Program-made: the position numbers and the translations under genes | Source: Deltaproteobacteria bacterium | Lineage (GTDB): Bacteria > Myxococcota_A > UBA9160 > SZUA-336 | Reading direction: 5' to 3' | DNA: 37,117 nucleotides | Assembly (NCBI GenBank): GCA_029261925.1 | Contig: JAJDAJ010000025.1 | Span: forward strand, 1-37,117 | Shown here: piece by piece, positions 20,670-34,001 of the stretch | Layout of the letters: every line of letters starts with the position of its first letter | Numbering within the stretch: position 1 is the first letter of the stretch | The notes under the pieces: generated by a model | Told to the model about the DNA's origin: nothing | Database searches by the model: none | What the model saw: the letters and a program-made list of their open reading frames with translations, nothing else

Positions 20670-20681
20670 AAAGGTGACGAG

Positions 20682-21275
20682 ATGAGCGTTCCCCCTTCCA
20701 TCGAGCGCGATGCGCGCTCGCCCGGCGCCCCGGACCGCCGCGACGTCCGGATCGAGGCGCCCGTCGTCCTCGACATGGACGGCATCCGCCGGGCCACCCG
20801 GCGCATGGCCCACGAGATCCTGGAGAACGACGAGGATCTGGAGGCGCTGGCGCTGGTGGCGATCCAGCGGGGCGGCGTTGCCGTGGCCGAGCTGATCGCG
20901 GGGCACCTGGGCGAGATCGCCGGCCAGCCGGTCACCCCGGGCTCGCTCGACGTCACCCTGTACCGCGACGACGTGATCGCCCGGGGCTTGCGGCCGATGC
21001 CCCGGCCCACACGGATGCCTTTCCGGGTCAGCGGGCGCCGGGTGGTCCTGATCGACGACGTCATGTTCACCGGCCGCACGATCCGGGCCGCCATGGACGC
21101 GATCCTGGACTTCGGGCGGCCCTCGGCGATCCAGGTCGCCACGCTGGTCGACCGGGGCCATCGCGAGCTCCCGATCAAGGTCGACTTCGTGGGCAAGAAC
21201 ATCCCGACGGCTCGATCCCAGAAGATCATGCTGCAGCCCAGCGCCGACGGCGAGCTCGAAGTGGTGATCCAGTGA
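20682..21275 (+). CDS. pyrR: Bifunctional pyr operon regulator / uracil phosphoribosyltransferase PyrR
   Basis: A 197-residue PyrR. It starts with about 25 residues not found in the roughly 180-residue Bacillus protein, rich in Pro, Arg and Asp and probably disordered. Then [22 protein letters not shown] begins the conserved fold. [12 protein letters not shown] and the PRPP-binding loop [13 protein letters not shown] follow (D125, D126, T130), then [29 protein letters not shown], very close to the family. PyrR senses UMP and binds pyr mRNA; a matching hairpin lies just upstream. The stop overlaps pyrB. Confidence 0.95.
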   Translation: MSVPPSIERDARSPGAPDRRDVRIEAPVVLDMDGIRRATRRMAHEILENDEDLEALALVAIQRGGVAVAELIAGHLGEIAGQPVTPGSLDVTLYRDDVIARGLRPMPRPTRMPFRVSGRRVVLIDDVMFTGRTIRAAMDAILDFGRPSAIQVATLVDRGHRELPIKVDFVGKNIPTARSQKIMLQPSADGELEVVIQ

Positions 21276-22183
21276 AGCACCTGCTGGGCATCGCGGACCT
21301 GTCCCGCTCCGAGATCGAGGAGATCCTCGAGGTCTCCGAGGCCATGCTCGAGATCTCGCAGCGCGAGGTGAAGCGCGTCCCGACCCTGCGGGGCCGGACC
21401 GTGATGAACGTCTTCCTCGAGAGCTCGACCCGCACGCGCGTCAGCTTCGAGATCGCGGCCAAGCGGCTCTCGGCCGACGCGATCAACGTCTCGTCGGTGG
21501 GCTCCAGCCTGTCGAAGTCCGAGACGCTCAACGACATGGCTCGCAACCTGGCGGCCATGAACGCCGACGTGCTGATCGTCCGGGACCGCACGGCGGGCGT
21601 TCCCCAGATGCTCGCCCAGCGGGTGCGGGTGCCCGTGATCAACGCCGGCGATGGTCTGCACGAGCACCCGACCCAGGCGCTGCTCGACGTGTTCACGGCT
21701 CGCCAGTCCCTGGGCCGGCTCGACGGCCGCGTGGTGGCGATCGTGGGCGACATCGCCCACAGCCGGGTCGCCCGCTCCGACATCTACGCGTTCTCGAAGC
21801 TCGGTGCCGAGGTGCGCGTCGCCGGGCCGCCCACGATGATCCCGCCCGGGGTCGAGGCGCTCGGGGTCAAGCCCTGCTATAGCATCGGCGAGGCGCTCGA
21901 GGGCGCCGACGTGATCGCCATGCTGCGCATCCAGCAGGAGCGGATCGAGGGTGCGCTCTTCCCCAGCGTGCGCGAGTACGCGCAGGTCTTCGGCCTCAAC
22001 CAGCGCACGCTGGCGCTGGCCAGCCCGAATGCGATCGTGCTGCACCCGGGCCCGATCAACCGCGGCGTCGAGATCGCGCCGGAGGTCGCCGACAACGAGC
22101 CGTCGCGGATCCTCGACCAGGTCACCAACGGCGTGGCCGTTCGCATGGCCGTGCTCTACCTGCTGACGGGAGGCGAGACGTGA
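21272..22183 (+). CDS. pyrB: Aspartate carbamoyltransferase catalytic subunit
   Basis: A 303-residue enzyme joining carbamoyl phosphate and aspartate, the committed step of pyrimidine synthesis. The carbamoyl-phosphate loop STRTR is at residues 52-56. [13 protein letters not shown] follows, then [12 protein letters not shown] and a late [12 protein letters not shown]. There is no pyrI gene, as expected where PyrR provides control. The start is GTG 21272, overlapping the pyrR stop; its own stop overlaps pyrC. Confidence 0.97.
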   Translation: MKHLLGIADLSRSEIEEILEVSEAMLEISQREVKRVPTLRGRTVMNVFLESSTRTRVSFEIAAKRLSADAINVSSVGSSLSKSETLNDMARNLAAMNADVLIVRDRTAGVPQMLAQRVRVPVINAGDGLHEHPTQALLDVFTARQSLGRLDGRVVAIVGDIAHSRVARSDIYAFSKLGAEVRVAGPPTMIPPGVEALGVKPCYSIGEALEGADVIAMLRIQQERIEGALFPSVREYAQVFGLNQRTLALASPNAIVLHPGPINRGVEIAPEVADNEPSRILDQVTNGVAVRMAVLYLLTGGET

Positions 22184-23460
22184 GGACGCGGATCCGGGGC
22201 GCGCGTGTGCTCGATCCCGCCACCGGGCGCGACGAGATCGCCGACGTGGACATCGACGACGGCGTGATCCGCGCCGTCGGCACGGGGCTCCAGGGGGCCG
22301 TCGACGAGGTCGTCGAGGCGGACGAGCACTGGCTCGCCCCGGGGCTGGTCGACCTGCACACGCACCTGCGCGAGCCGGGCGAGGAGTACAAGGAAGACAT
22401 CGAGAGCGGCACCCGCGCGGCCGCGGCGGGCGGGTTCACGACCGTGTGCTGCATGGCGAACACCGATCCGATCAACGACTCGCCCGCGGTCACCGCGTAC
22501 GTGCTGCGGCGCGCCCGCCAGGCGGCGGTGGTGCGGGTGCACGTGATCGCTGCCGCGACGCAGGGTCTGCGCGGCGAGGTCATGTCGGAGATGGTCAGCC
22601 TGGCAGGAGCCGGGGCGGTCGCATTCTCCGACGACGGGCTGCCGATCATGGACGCCAGCGTGATGCGCCGGGTGCTGGAGTACTCGCGCGGCGTGGGCCG
22701 ACCCGTGGTGGCCCACTGCGAGGACCTGGAGCTCAAGGGCGAGGGCGTCGTGCACGAGGGCGCGCACTCGACCTGCTGCGGTCTGCCCGGCTCGCCGGCC
22801 GAGGCCGAGACGGTGATGGTCGCGCGCGACATCGAGCTCGCCCGGCTCACCGGCGGCCACCTGCACGTGGCGCACGTCTCCGCCGCGCGCTCGGTCGAGC
22901 TGATCCGCGATGCTCGCGCCAGCGGGGTGAGGGTCACCGCCGAGGTCACGCCGCACCACCTGGCCCTGACCGACGAGGTCATCCGCTCCTACGACACCAA
23001 CACCAAGATGGCGCCCCCGCTGCGCACCGGGGCCGACCGCGACGCTCTGATCGCGGGGCTGGCCGACGGGACCCTCGACTGCATCGCCACCGACCACGCG
23101 CCCCACGCGATCTACGAGAAGGACGTGGAGTACACCGCGGCCGCCTACGGGGTCACGGGGCTCGAGACCGCGCTCTCGATCGGCCTGGACCTGGTCCGCT
23201 CCGAGGTGCTCTCTCCGCTGGAGCTGATCCGCCGCATGTCGACTCGGCCGGCGCGCGTCTTCGGCCTGCGGGGCGGAGCGCTCGAGATCGGAGCGCCGGC
23301 GGACCTGGTGCTGATCGATCCCGAGCGCGTCTGGAAGCTGGGTCCTGCCGAGACGCAGTCGCGCTCGCAGAACTCCGCCTTCCTGGGGCGCGAGCTGGTC
23401 GGCCGCGCGATCCGCACCTGGGTCGAGGGACGGACCGTCCACAGCCTGGAGGAGCGCTGA
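22180..23460 (+). CDS. pyrC: Dihydroorotase, type I
   Basis: A 426-residue amidohydrolase forming dihydroorotate. Zinc ligands H60 and H62 lie in [11 protein letters not shown], which continues into [27 protein letters not shown]. The later active-site aspartate D305 lies in IATDHAPH. The C-terminal strand domain has [15 protein letters not shown] and [24 protein letters not shown]. The residues look complete, so this is probably the active enzyme and not the inactive PyrC-like PyrX. The start is GTG 22180. It overlaps pyrB by 4 bases and carA by one base. Confidence 0.96.
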   Translation: MRTRIRGARVLDPATGRDEIADVDIDDGVIRAVGTGLQGAVDEVVEADEHWLAPGLVDLHTHLREPGEEYKEDIESGTRAAAAGGFTTVCCMANTDPINDSPAVTAYVLRRARQAAVVRVHVIAAATQGLRGEVMSEMVSLAGAGAVAFSDDGLPIMDASVMRRVLEYSRGVGRPVVAHCEDLELKGEGVVHEGAHSTCCGLPGSPAEAETVMVARDIELARLTGGHLHVAHVSAARSVELIRDARASGVRVTAEVTPHHLALTDEVIRSYDTNTKMAPPLRTGADRDALIAGLADGTLDCIATDHAPHAIYEKDVEYTAAAYGVTGLETALSIGLDLVRSEVLSPLELIRRMSTRPARVFGLRGGALEIGAPADLVLIDPERVWKLGPAETQSRSQNSAFLGRELVGRAIRTWVEGRTVHSLEER

Positions 23461-24579
23461 TGGGCGGGCGCGCATGGCTGGTCCTGGCGGACGGCAGCAC
23501 CTGGTGCGGCGACGCCTTCGGTGCGCCCGCGGATGGCGAGGGCGAGGTGGTCTTCCACACCGGGATGACCGGTTACCAGGAGATCCTGACCGACCCCTCG
23601 TACGCCGGCCAGATCGTGTGCATGACCTACCCACACATCGGCAACGTGGGGACGAATCCCGGGGACGAGGAGTCGGCTGGGCTCTTCCTGCGCGGTCTCG
23701 TGGTCCGGCACCACGACGATGTGCCCTCGTCCTGGCGCAGCCGCGAGAGCCTGCACGACTACCTGGTGCGCCACGGCGTTCCCGGCATCTCGGGCATCGA
23801 CACGCGCGCCCTGGTCCGGCGCATCCGCACGGCGGGCGCGATCAACGGCGTACTCGTGCACGGTGAGCACGACCCCGCCGCGCTTCGCACGCGGGCGGCC
23901 GGCGTACCCTCGATGGAGGGCACGAACCTGGTCGATGCCGTGACCTGCGCGCAGCCCTACACCTGGAGCGAGGGCGACGGCTGGGCGGCCGATCCTGCCG
24001 TGCGTGCGGGGCCGCGGACCCGGATCATCGCGTATGACTTCGGGATCAAGCGCAACATCCTGCGCCAGCTCGTGAATGTGGGCTTCGACGTGACCGTGGT
24101 CCCGGCCACGACCGCGGCCTCCGAGGTGCTCGCTCGCGAGCCCGAGGGCGTCTTCCTCTCCAATGGCCCCGGCGATCCCGCGGCGGTCACGTACGCGATC
24201 GAGAGCGTTCGCGAGCTGGTGGGGCGGGTGCCGCTCTTCGGCATCTGCCTCGGGCACCAGATCCTGTCCCTCGCGCTCGGCGGCCGCACGCGCAAGCTGC
24301 CGTTCGGGCACCACGGCGCCAACCAGCCGGCCCGCGACGAGGCCACGGGGCGCGTGATGATCACCTCCGAGAACCACGGCTTCGCCGTGGACCGCGACTC
24401 GCTGGCGCACGATCCGGGCATCGAGATCACGCACCTGAACCTGAACGACGAGACCGTCGAGGGCCTGCGCCATCGCGAGCTGCCGCTCTTCTCGGTCCAG
24501 TACCACCCCGAGGCGTCGCCGGGGCCGCACGACACGGCCTACCTCTTCGAGCGCTTCCGCAAGCTGATCGAGGAGCACC

Positions 24580-24593
<14 letters not shown>
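23460..24593 (+). CDS. carA: Carbamoyl-phosphate synthase small (glutaminase) subunit
   Basis: A 377-residue subunit that releases ammonia from glutamine for CarB. The N-terminal CarA domain has [26 protein letters not shown]. The class I glutaminase domain has the nucleophile C263 in FGICLGHQ and the H349/E351 pair in [11 protein letters not shown]. The ATG at 23460 shares its A with the pyrC stop. The frame open further upstream is off-frame pyrC. The end overlaps carB by 14 bases. CarAB supplies carbamoyl phosphate for both pyrimidines and arginine. Confidence 0.97.
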
Positions 24594-27759
<3,166 letters not shown>

Positions 27760-27768
27760 GCCGGGCAG

Positions 27769-30114
27769 ATGTCCGCGTTCGCGCGCGTCGCCCAGGGGAT
27801 CCGAGGGCCGCTGGAGTACGCGCGCGGCCATGCCGGGCCCCTGGAGCGGGCTCCCGATCTCGCCGGCACGCTGGAGCGTGCACTGCGCCGCGCCGAGGGC
27901 CTGTGCATCCCGCCCGAGGCGGCGCGGCGCCTGGCCGAGAGCGCCGAGGAGGTGGCGGCCGGGCTGAGCCCCGAGGTCGTGGAGCGCCTGGCCGCGCGGC
28001 TCGAGCCGCTGCTCGACCCGCAGTACCCGGCGCTGGTGCTGGCACAGCGCACCGACGTGATCCCGGGGGTCGGCCCCAAGAGCCGCGCCGCGCTGCGGCG
28101 CCGCGAGATCCGCAGCGTCGAGGACCTGCTGTTCTTCCTGCCGCGCAGCTACGAGGACCGGCGCGCCCTGGTGCCGATCGCCGGGCTCCAGGTCGGCCGC
28201 GGGGCCTGCTTCGCGGCCACGGTCACGCGCACCCACCTCGCCGAGCTGCGCAACGGGCGGCGCGTCCTGGAAGTCGTGGTGACCGATGGCACGGCCGCCG
28301 TGAGCCTCAAGTGGTTCCGCGGCATCGCCCACTTCAACGAGCGCCTGAAGCCCGGGCAGCGCCTGCTCGTGGCGGGCGACGTACGTCGCTACCGCTATGC
28401 CAAGGAGCTGTACCACCCCGACGTGGAGCTGCTGGCCGAGGAGACGCCGCTGGAGACCCTGCCGCGGATCGTCTCGGGGTATCCGGTGGTCGAGGGCGTC
28501 CCGCCGCGAACCGTGCGGCGCATCTCCGAGGCGGCCGTGGCCTACGCCTCGGACCTGGTCGAGTCCTGGCTGCCCGAGGGCGCGTGTCGCGAGGCGTCGC
28601 TGCCCGGGGTCGGGGAGTCGGTGCGGGAGGTGCACTGCCCGAGCCCGCACCTGGATCCCGACGAGCTACGCGAGCGCCGCACGCCGTATCACCAGCGCCT
28701 GGTGGCGGAGGAGCTCTTCCTGCTCCAGGTCGGCCTGGAGCAGCGCCGCCGCGAGCTGGCGCGCCGCCGGGCACCGCCGCTGCGCACGGACGATCCCCGG
28801 GTGGCGCACGCCCTCGAGTCGCTGCCGTTCGAGCTGACGGCCGACCAGCGCCGGGCCTGGCAGGAGATCGCGGCGGATCTGTCGCGGCCGAGCCCGGCCA
28901 ACCGTCTGGTGATCGGCGACGTCGGCACCGGCAAGACGGTGCTGGCGTTCCTGGCGGCCGTGGCGGCCGCGGCCTCGGGCGGGCTGACCGCGGTGCTGGC
29001 GCCGACGGAGATCCTGGCCGAGCAGCACCACGCCACGTTCTCGAAGCTCGCCGGGCCGGTCGGCCTGCGGGTCGCGCTGCTCACCGGCAGCACGCGGGCC
29101 GCCGAGCGGCGCTCGATCGCGCGCCTGCTGCAGCTCGGCGAGGTGTCGGTGGTGATCGGGACCCACGCGCTGCTCTCCGGTGCCACGGCCCTGCCGCGGC
29201 TCGTGCTCGCGGTCATCGACGAGCAGCAGCGCTTCGGGGTCGAGCAGCGACGCACCCTGGCCGAGAAGGGCGAGCAGCCGCACGTGCTGGCCCTGTCGGC
29301 CACGCCGATCCCGCGAACGCTGGCGCTGACGGTCTTCGGCGACCTCGACCACTCCGTGATCCGCGAGCGCCCGCCCGGACGCTCGCCGGTGACCACCCGC
29401 GTGGTGCCCCCCGACGCCGGCCGCGAGGTCTTCGACGCCGTCAAGCGCACGCTGGCGGGCGGCGAGCAGGTCTACGTGGTCTACCCGCTGATCGAGGAGT
29501 CGGAGGCCCAGGATCTCAAGGACGCCCGGCGCGGCTTCGAGCGCCTGCAGCGCTCGCTGCCCGACGTGCCCGTCGGGCTCCTGCACGGCCGCATGGACGC
29601 CGCCGAGCGCCACTCGGTCATGGAGCGCTTCGCGGCTGGCGCGATCCGGGTGCTGGTCTCGACCACCGTGATCGAGGTGGGCGTCGACGTGCACGCGGCC
29701 ACGCTGCTGGTGGTGCAGCACGCCGAACGCTTCGGCCTGGCGCAGCTCCACCAGCTGCGCGGCCGGGTGGGCCGGGGCGAGCGCCCGGGCACCGCCATCC
29801 TGATCGGCGAGCCGCGCGGAGAGGATGCCTCGCGCCGGCTGGCGATCCTGGAGGCCAGCGACAGCGGCTTCGACATCGCCGAGGAGGACCTGCGGATCCG
29901 CGGTGCTGGCCAGTGGCTGGGCACGCGCCAGGCCGGCCACCTGCCCGAGCTGCGCCTCGCGGACCTGGTGCTGCACGGCGATCTTCTCGACCTGGCCCGG
30001 GGCGCCGCGGCGCGCCTGCTCGAGCGCGATCCGGGGCTGGAACGCCACGCCGCGCTGCGCGCCGCGGTGGGGCGTCGCTGGGGCAGGCAGCTGGAGTTCG
30101 GGTCCGTGGCCTGA
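27769..30114 (+). CDS. recG: ATP-dependent DNA helicase RecG
   Basis: A 781-residue branch-migration helicase that remodels stalled forks. It is longer than E. coli RecG (693) because of an N-terminal region of about 85 residues before the conserved RTDVIPGVGPKSRAALRRREI. The OB-fold wedge domain follows. The helicase core has Walker A GDVGTGKT (residues 383-390), motif II reading DEQQ (484-487) where E. coli has DEQH, TTVIEVGVDV and QLHQLRGRVGRGERPG. The C-terminal TRG region reads AEEDLRIRGAGQWLGTRQAG. It lies 9 bases behind carB with no promoter visible between them. Confidence 0.96.
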   Translation: MSAFARVAQGIRGPLEYARGHAGPLERAPDLAGTLERALRRAEGLCIPPEAARRLAESAEEVAAGLSPEVVERLAARLEPLLDPQYPALVLAQRTDVIPGVGPKSRAALRRREIRSVEDLLFFLPRSYEDRRALVPIAGLQVGRGACFAATVTRTHLAELRNGRRVLEVVVTDGTAAVSLKWFRGIAHFNERLKPGQRLLVAGDVRRYRYAKELYHPDVELLAEETPLETLPRIVSGYPVVEGVPPRTVRRISEAAVAYASDLVESWLPEGACREASLPGVGESVREVHCPSPHLDPDELRERRTPYHQRLVAEELFLLQVGLEQRRRELARRRAPPLRTDDPRVAHALESLPFELTADQRRAWQEIAADLSRPSPANRLVIGDVGTGKTVLAFLAAVAAAASGGLTAVLAPTEILAEQHHATFSKLAGPVGLRVALLTGSTRAAERRSIARLLQLGEVSVVIGTHALLSGATALPRLVLAVIDEQQRFGVEQRRTLAEKGEQPHVLALSATPIPRTLALTVFGDLDHSVIRERPPGRSPVTTRVVPPDAGREVFDAVKRTLAGGEQVYVVYPLIEESEAQDLKDARRGFERLQRSLPDVPVGLLHGRMDAAERHSVMERFAAGAIRVLVSTTVIEVGVDVHAATLLVVQHAERFGLAQLHQLRGRVGRGERPGTAILIGEPRGEDASRRLAILEASDSGFDIAEEDLRIRGAGQWLGTRQAGHLPELRLADLVLHGDLLDLARGAAARLLERDPGLERHAALRAAVGRRWGRQLEFGSVA

Positions 30115-30154
30115 GCCCCCGCAGGGCGCCCTGATCACCCTGCAAGACCGCGGT

Positions 30155-30183
30155 TTGCCTCCGGTTTTGCCCTGCCGTACCCT
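30155..30183 (+). promoter_or_regulatory. Weak candidate promoter ahead of alaC
   Basis: The 76-base gap between recG and alaC contains TTGCCT (30155-30160) and TACCCT (30178-30183), 17 bases apart. The -35 matches four of six and the -10 three of six consensus bases. Transcription would start almost at the ATG (30191). No good Shine-Dalgarno sequence precedes that ATG, so a leaderless transcript is conceivable. The same gap holds GCAGGG/CCCTGC (30121-30126, 30138-30143), a weak hairpin without a T-run. This is tentative. Confidence 0.25.
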
Positions 30184-30190
30184 GCGGCGG

Positions 30191-31369
30191 ATGCCCCGCT
30201 CCAGCGAGAAGCTCGACCGTCTTCCCCCCTACGTGCTCAGCGTGGTCAACGAGCTCAAGCTCGAGGCCCGGCGCCGGGGCGAGGATGTGATCGATCTCGG
30301 GTTCGGCAACCCGAATCACGCGACGCCACCGCACATCGTGGCCAAGCTGGTCGAGGCGGCGCAGGACTCGCGCAACCACCACTACTCGGCCTCGCGCGGG
30401 CTGCCCAACCTGCGCCGCGCGATGGGGCGCTGGTACCGGCGCCGCTACGGCGTCGAGCTCGACCACGACTCCGAGGTGCTCGCGACCATCGGCGCGAAGG
30501 AGGGTCTGTCGCACTTCGTGATGGGCATGATCTCGCGCGGCGACACCGTGCTCTGTCCCGACCCGGCGTATCCGATCCACGGCTTCTCGGTCGTGATCGC
30601 CGGCGGTGACCTGCAGCGCGTACCGATCGACCCGCTCGACAGCCTGATCGATCGCCTGGCCGAGACGGCCAAGCGGGCCTGGCCGCGCCCCAAGCTGCTG
30701 ATCGCGTCCTTCCCGCACAACCCGACCACCGCGGTCGTCGATCTCGACTTCATGTCGCGGCTGGTCGATCTGTGTCGCGAGTACGAGATGCTCCTGGTGC
30801 ACGACCTGGCCTACGCCGAGATCTGCTTCGACGGCTACGAGCCGCCGAGCGTGCTCCAGGTCCCCGCGGCGCGAGAGCTGGCGATCGAGTTCACCTCGCT
30901 GTCGAAGTCGCACGCCATGGCCGGCTGGCGCATCGGCTTCGCGGCGGGCAACGCCGAGCTGATCAACACGCTCGCACGCGTGAAGAGCTACCTGGACTAC
31001 GGCGTCTTCCAGCCGATCCAGATCGCCGCGATCATCGCCCTGGACGGCCCGCAGGAATGCGTGCACGAGATCGTCGACGACTACCGGCAGCGCCGCGACG
31101 CGCTGGTCGACGGGCTCGCGCAGGCCGACTGGAAGATCGACAAGCCGCTGGGAACGATGTTCGTCTGGGCTCCGGTCCCGGAGGCCTTCGCCGAGATGGG
31201 CTCGCTGGAGTTCTCGAAGATGCTGCTGGAGCGCGCCGACGTGGCGGTCTCGCCGGGTATCGGCTTCGGGCCGTCCGGCGAGGGATTCGTGCGCTTCGCG
31301 CTGGTGGAGAACCCGCACCGCATTCGCCAGGCCGTGCGCAACATCAAGAGGCTGCTGCGAGATGGCTGA
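30191..31369 (+). CDS. alaC: Alanine-forming aminotransferase (AlaC-like, class I/II PLP)
   Basis: A 392-residue PLP enzyme closely resembling E. coli AlaC, which makes alanine from pyruvate and glutamate. Shared stretches include DRLPPYVLSVVNELKLEARRRGED, DLGFGNPN, ATPPHIVAKL, YSASRGLPNLRRA and VHDLAYAEICFDGY. PLP lysine K239 lies in TSLSKSHAMAGWRIGF, and SPGIGFGPSGEGFVRFALVEN is near the end. ATG 30191 gives the usual N terminus; the upstream open frame is off-frame recG. It overlaps hom by 8 bases. The alaC-hom pairing is common in deltaproteobacteria and supports an amino-acid biosynthesis role. Confidence 0.9.
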   Translation: MPRSSEKLDRLPPYVLSVVNELKLEARRRGEDVIDLGFGNPNHATPPHIVAKLVEAAQDSRNHHYSASRGLPNLRRAMGRWYRRRYGVELDHDSEVLATIGAKEGLSHFVMGMISRGDTVLCPDPAYPIHGFSVVIAGGDLQRVPIDPLDSLIDRLAETAKRAWPRPKLLIASFPHNPTTAVVDLDFMSRLVDLCREYEMLLVHDLAYAEICFDGYEPPSVLQVPAARELAIEFTSLSKSHAMAGWRIGFAAGNAELINTLARVKSYLDYGVFQPIQIAAIIALDGPQECVHEIVDDYRQRRDALVDGLAQADWKIDKPLGTMFVWAPVPEAFAEMGSLEFSKMLLERADVAVSPGIGFGPSGEGFVRFALVENPHRIRQAVRNIKRLLRDG

Positions 31370-32639
31370 TGCGCTGAACGTGGGTCTGGTCGGGCTGGGC
31401 ACGATCGGCACCGGGGTCGTGAGGATCTTCCAGGAGCACGGCGACGACATCGAGCGCCGGCTCGGATTCCCGCTGCGGCTCGCCCACGTCGCCGACATCG
31501 ACCTCGAGACCGATCGCGGGGTGTCGCTCGACGGCTACCGGCTGTCGCGGGACTACAAGCCCCTGGTGCAGGACCCCGAGCTCGACCTGGTCGTCGAGCT
31601 GGTCGGCGGCACGACGGTCGCGGCCGACGTCGCGATCGCCGCGCTGGTGGCGGGCAAGGGCGTGGTCACGGCGAACAAGGCGCTGCTGGCGCACCGGGGC
31701 GACGAGCTCTACGCGCTCGCGCGCGAGCACGGGACCGACGTCGCCTTCGAGGCCGCAGTGGGCGGCACCATCCCGGTGCTGCGGGCGCTCCGCGAGGGAC
31801 TGGCGTCCGACCGCATCGAGTCGGTGCACGGCATCGTCAATGGCACCTGCAACTACGTGCTGACGCAGATGGAGGAGCAGGGAGAGCCCTACGCCGCCTG
31901 CCTGAAGCGGGCGCAGGAGCTCGGCTATGCCGAGGCAGACCCGACGTTCGACGTCGACGGCACGGACTCGGCGCACAAGCTCGTCATTCTGGTCGGGCTC
32001 GCGCTGGGCGTTCGCTGCCGGCTGGGAGACTTCCCGGTGGAGGGCATCGAGCGCGTGAGCCCGACCGACATCGAGGTGGCGGGGCGCCTCGGCCTGCGGG
32101 TGAAGCTCCTGGCGAGCGCGCGACGCACGGCGGCGGGCATCGTCGCCAGCGTGCGGCCGACGCTGGTCCCGCGGTCGGGGGTGCTGGCGGGCGTCGGCGG
32201 CGCGATGAACGCGGTCGAGGTGCACGGCGCCATGTCGGGTCCGACGCTGTACTACGGCGCCGGCGCCGGCTCTCTGCCCACCGCCGTGGCCGTGGTCTCC
32301 GACCTGATGGAGCTGGCGCGCAGCCGGCGCCTGGGGGCGGTGGGGCGCGTGCCGCCCCTGGGCAGCGTCGAGCTGGCCGACACCGGACTGGCCGACGCGG
32401 CGGCCGACGAGGGCGAGCACTTCGTGCGCGTGGAGGCCGCAGGAAGCGGCGATCCGGCTGCGGCGCTGGTCGCGGGTCTCGCGCAGCGCGGCGTGGCCCT
32501 GGCGAGCCTGGAGCGCACCCCTGAAGCGATCGTGGCGACCACGCGCCCGGCGCGGCGCGGCGAGATCGATGCGGCGCTCGCCGCGATGCGTGATCCTGGC
32601 CGGGCACCGCAGGTGATGCGCATCGAGAGGGAGCCGTGA
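31362..32639 (+). CDS. hom: Homoserine dehydrogenase
   Basis: A 425-residue enzyme reducing aspartate semialdehyde to homoserine. The NAD(P)-binding [11 protein letters not shown] is at residues 8-18, followed by [27 protein letters not shown] and [15 protein letters not shown]. The substrate-binding [17 protein letters not shown] is also present. The C-terminal roughly 75 residues (from about 348, [14 protein letters not shown]) lie where an ACT domain normally gives threonine feedback. The usual D-x-PG ligand motif is not recognisable there. The gene overlaps alaC at its start and thrC at its end. Confidence 0.95.
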   Translation: MADALNVGLVGLGTIGTGVVRIFQEHGDDIERRLGFPLRLAHVADIDLETDRGVSLDGYRLSRDYKPLVQDPELDLVVELVGGTTVAADVAIAALVAGKGVVTANKALLAHRGDELYALAREHGTDVAFEAAVGGTIPVLRALREGLASDRIESVHGIVNGTCNYVLTQMEEQGEPYAACLKRAQELGYAEADPTFDVDGTDSAHKLVILVGLALGVRCRLGDFPVEGIERVSPTDIEVAGRLGLRVKLLASARRTAAGIVASVRPTLVPRSGVLAGVGGAMNAVEVHGAMSGPTLYYGAGAGSLPTAVAVVSDLMELARSRRLGAVGRVPPLGSVELADTGLADAAADEGEHFVRVEAAGSGDPAAALVAGLAQRGVALASLERTPEAIVATTRPARRGEIDAALAAMRDPGRAPQVMRIEREP

Positions 32640-33991
32640 TGGCAGAGCGACCCGGGGACGCCCACGCCTGGTTCGAGCCCTTCGGCGGCGACGGCAGCCG
32701 ACGCTGGCCGCTGACCGAGGTGATCTATCGCGACCCCGACACGGGCGAGCTGCTGACCGTCCAGCACGACATGGAGCGTCTGGGGCAGCGCAGCGGCGCG
32801 GAGTGGCGGGCGCTGTTCGAGGAGCGCGCGCACACCAACGAGTGGCCCTTCGGTAGCGGCGTGTGGGGCAAGCGCGAGCTGGTCTGCCCGGTCGTGCAGG
32901 AGGACAACATCGTCTCGATGTACGAGGGCAACACGAACCTGTTCTGGGCACGGCGCCTGGGGCAGCAGCTCGACGTCGAGGATCTCTGGATCAAGCTGTG
33001 CGGGAACACCCACACGGGCAGCTTCAAGGACCTGGGCATGACCGTGCTCGTGTCCGTGGTCAACGAGATGATCCACCGCGGCCAGGACATTCGCGCCGTG
33101 GCCTGCGCCTCGACCGGGGACACGTCGGCGGCGCTCGCCGCCTACGCGGCGTACGCCGGCATCCCCGCGATCGTACTCCTGCCCAAGGACAAGATCTCGA
33201 TCGCCCAGCTGGTGCAGCCGGTCGCCAACGGCGCCATCACGCTCTCGCTCGACACCGACTTCGACGGCTGCATGGCGATCGTGCAGAAGATCGCCGAGCG
33301 CGACGGGATCTACCTGGCCAACTCGATGAACTCGCTGCGCATCGAGGGCCAGAAGACCGTGGGCATGGAGATCATCCAGCAGTTCGACTGGGAGGTGCCC
33401 GACTGGATCGTGGTTCCGGGCGGGAACCTGGGCAACGTCTCGGCCCTCGGCAAGGGACTGCTCGAGATGCAGCAGCTCGGGCTGATCGACCGGCTGCCGC
33501 GCATCGCCTGCGCGCAGGCGGAGCACGCGAACCCGCTCTACCTGAGCTACCTGGGTGACTTCGAGAAGCTCGAGCCCGTCATTGCGCGCCCCACCATCGC
33601 CAGCGCGATCCAGATCGGCAATCCCGTCTCGTTCTCGAAGGCGGTGGACACGCTCAAGCGCTTCGACGGGGTCGTCGAGCAGGCCAGCGAGCAGGAGATC
33701 GCCGACGCCGCCGCCGAGGGCGACCGCACCGGCCTGTTCAACTGCCCGCACACGGGCGTGGCGCTGGCGGTGCTGCGAAAGCTCCGGGCCCGCGGCCAGA
33801 TCCGGCCCTCGGACCGCGTGGCCGTGATCTCGACCGCGCACGGCCTGAAGTTCACCGACTTCAAGGTGGCCTATCACCAGAAGCGGCTGCCGGACATCGA
33901 GTCCACGGTCGCCAACCGGCCGATCGACCTTCCCGCGGACTACACGGCGGTGCGCGACCGCATCTTCCGCGAGATCGACGCGCGCTTCTAG
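32639..33991 (+). CDS. thrC: Threonine synthase
   Basis: A 450-residue PLP enzyme converting O-phosphohomoserine to threonine. The PLP lysine K130 is in [33 protein letters not shown] (phosphate-binding) and [15 protein letters not shown] follow. I prefer ATG 32639, which shares its A with the hom stop; GTG 32636 just before it would add one residue. No thrB lies in the window, so homoserine kinase must be elsewhere. It is followed 10 bases later by the glpX-like gene. Confidence 0.95.
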   Translation: MAERPGDAHAWFEPFGGDGSRRWPLTEVIYRDPDTGELLTVQHDMERLGQRSGAEWRALFEERAHTNEWPFGSGVWGKRELVCPVVQEDNIVSMYEGNTNLFWARRLGQQLDVEDLWIKLCGNTHTGSFKDLGMTVLVSVVNEMIHRGQDIRAVACASTGDTSAALAAYAAYAGIPAIVLLPKDKISIAQLVQPVANGAITLSLDTDFDGCMAIVQKIAERDGIYLANSMNSLRIEGQKTVGMEIIQQFDWEVPDWIVVPGGNLGNVSALGKGLLEMQQLGLIDRLPRIACAQAEHANPLYLSYLGDFEKLEPVIARPTIASAIQIGNPVSFSKAVDTLKRFDGVVEQASEQEIADAAAEGDRTGLFNCPHTGVALAVLRKLRARGQIRPSDRVAVISTAHGLKFTDFKVAYHQKRLPDIESTVANRPIDLPADYTAVRDRIFREIDARF

Positions 33992-34001
33992 GAGGCGGAG
34001 C

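Noticed and set aside
22180..23460. PyrC considered as an inactive pseudo-dihydroorotase beside pyrB
   Set aside because: The HTH metal ligands (H60, H62), the LREPG substrate loop and the late active-site aspartate (D305) are all present, unlike inactive homologues.
30122..30133. Palindrome CAGGGCGCCCTG after recG, considered as a terminator
   Set aside because: No T-run follows and the stem is short. A weak GCAGGG/CCCTGC alternative exists, but neither is convincing.
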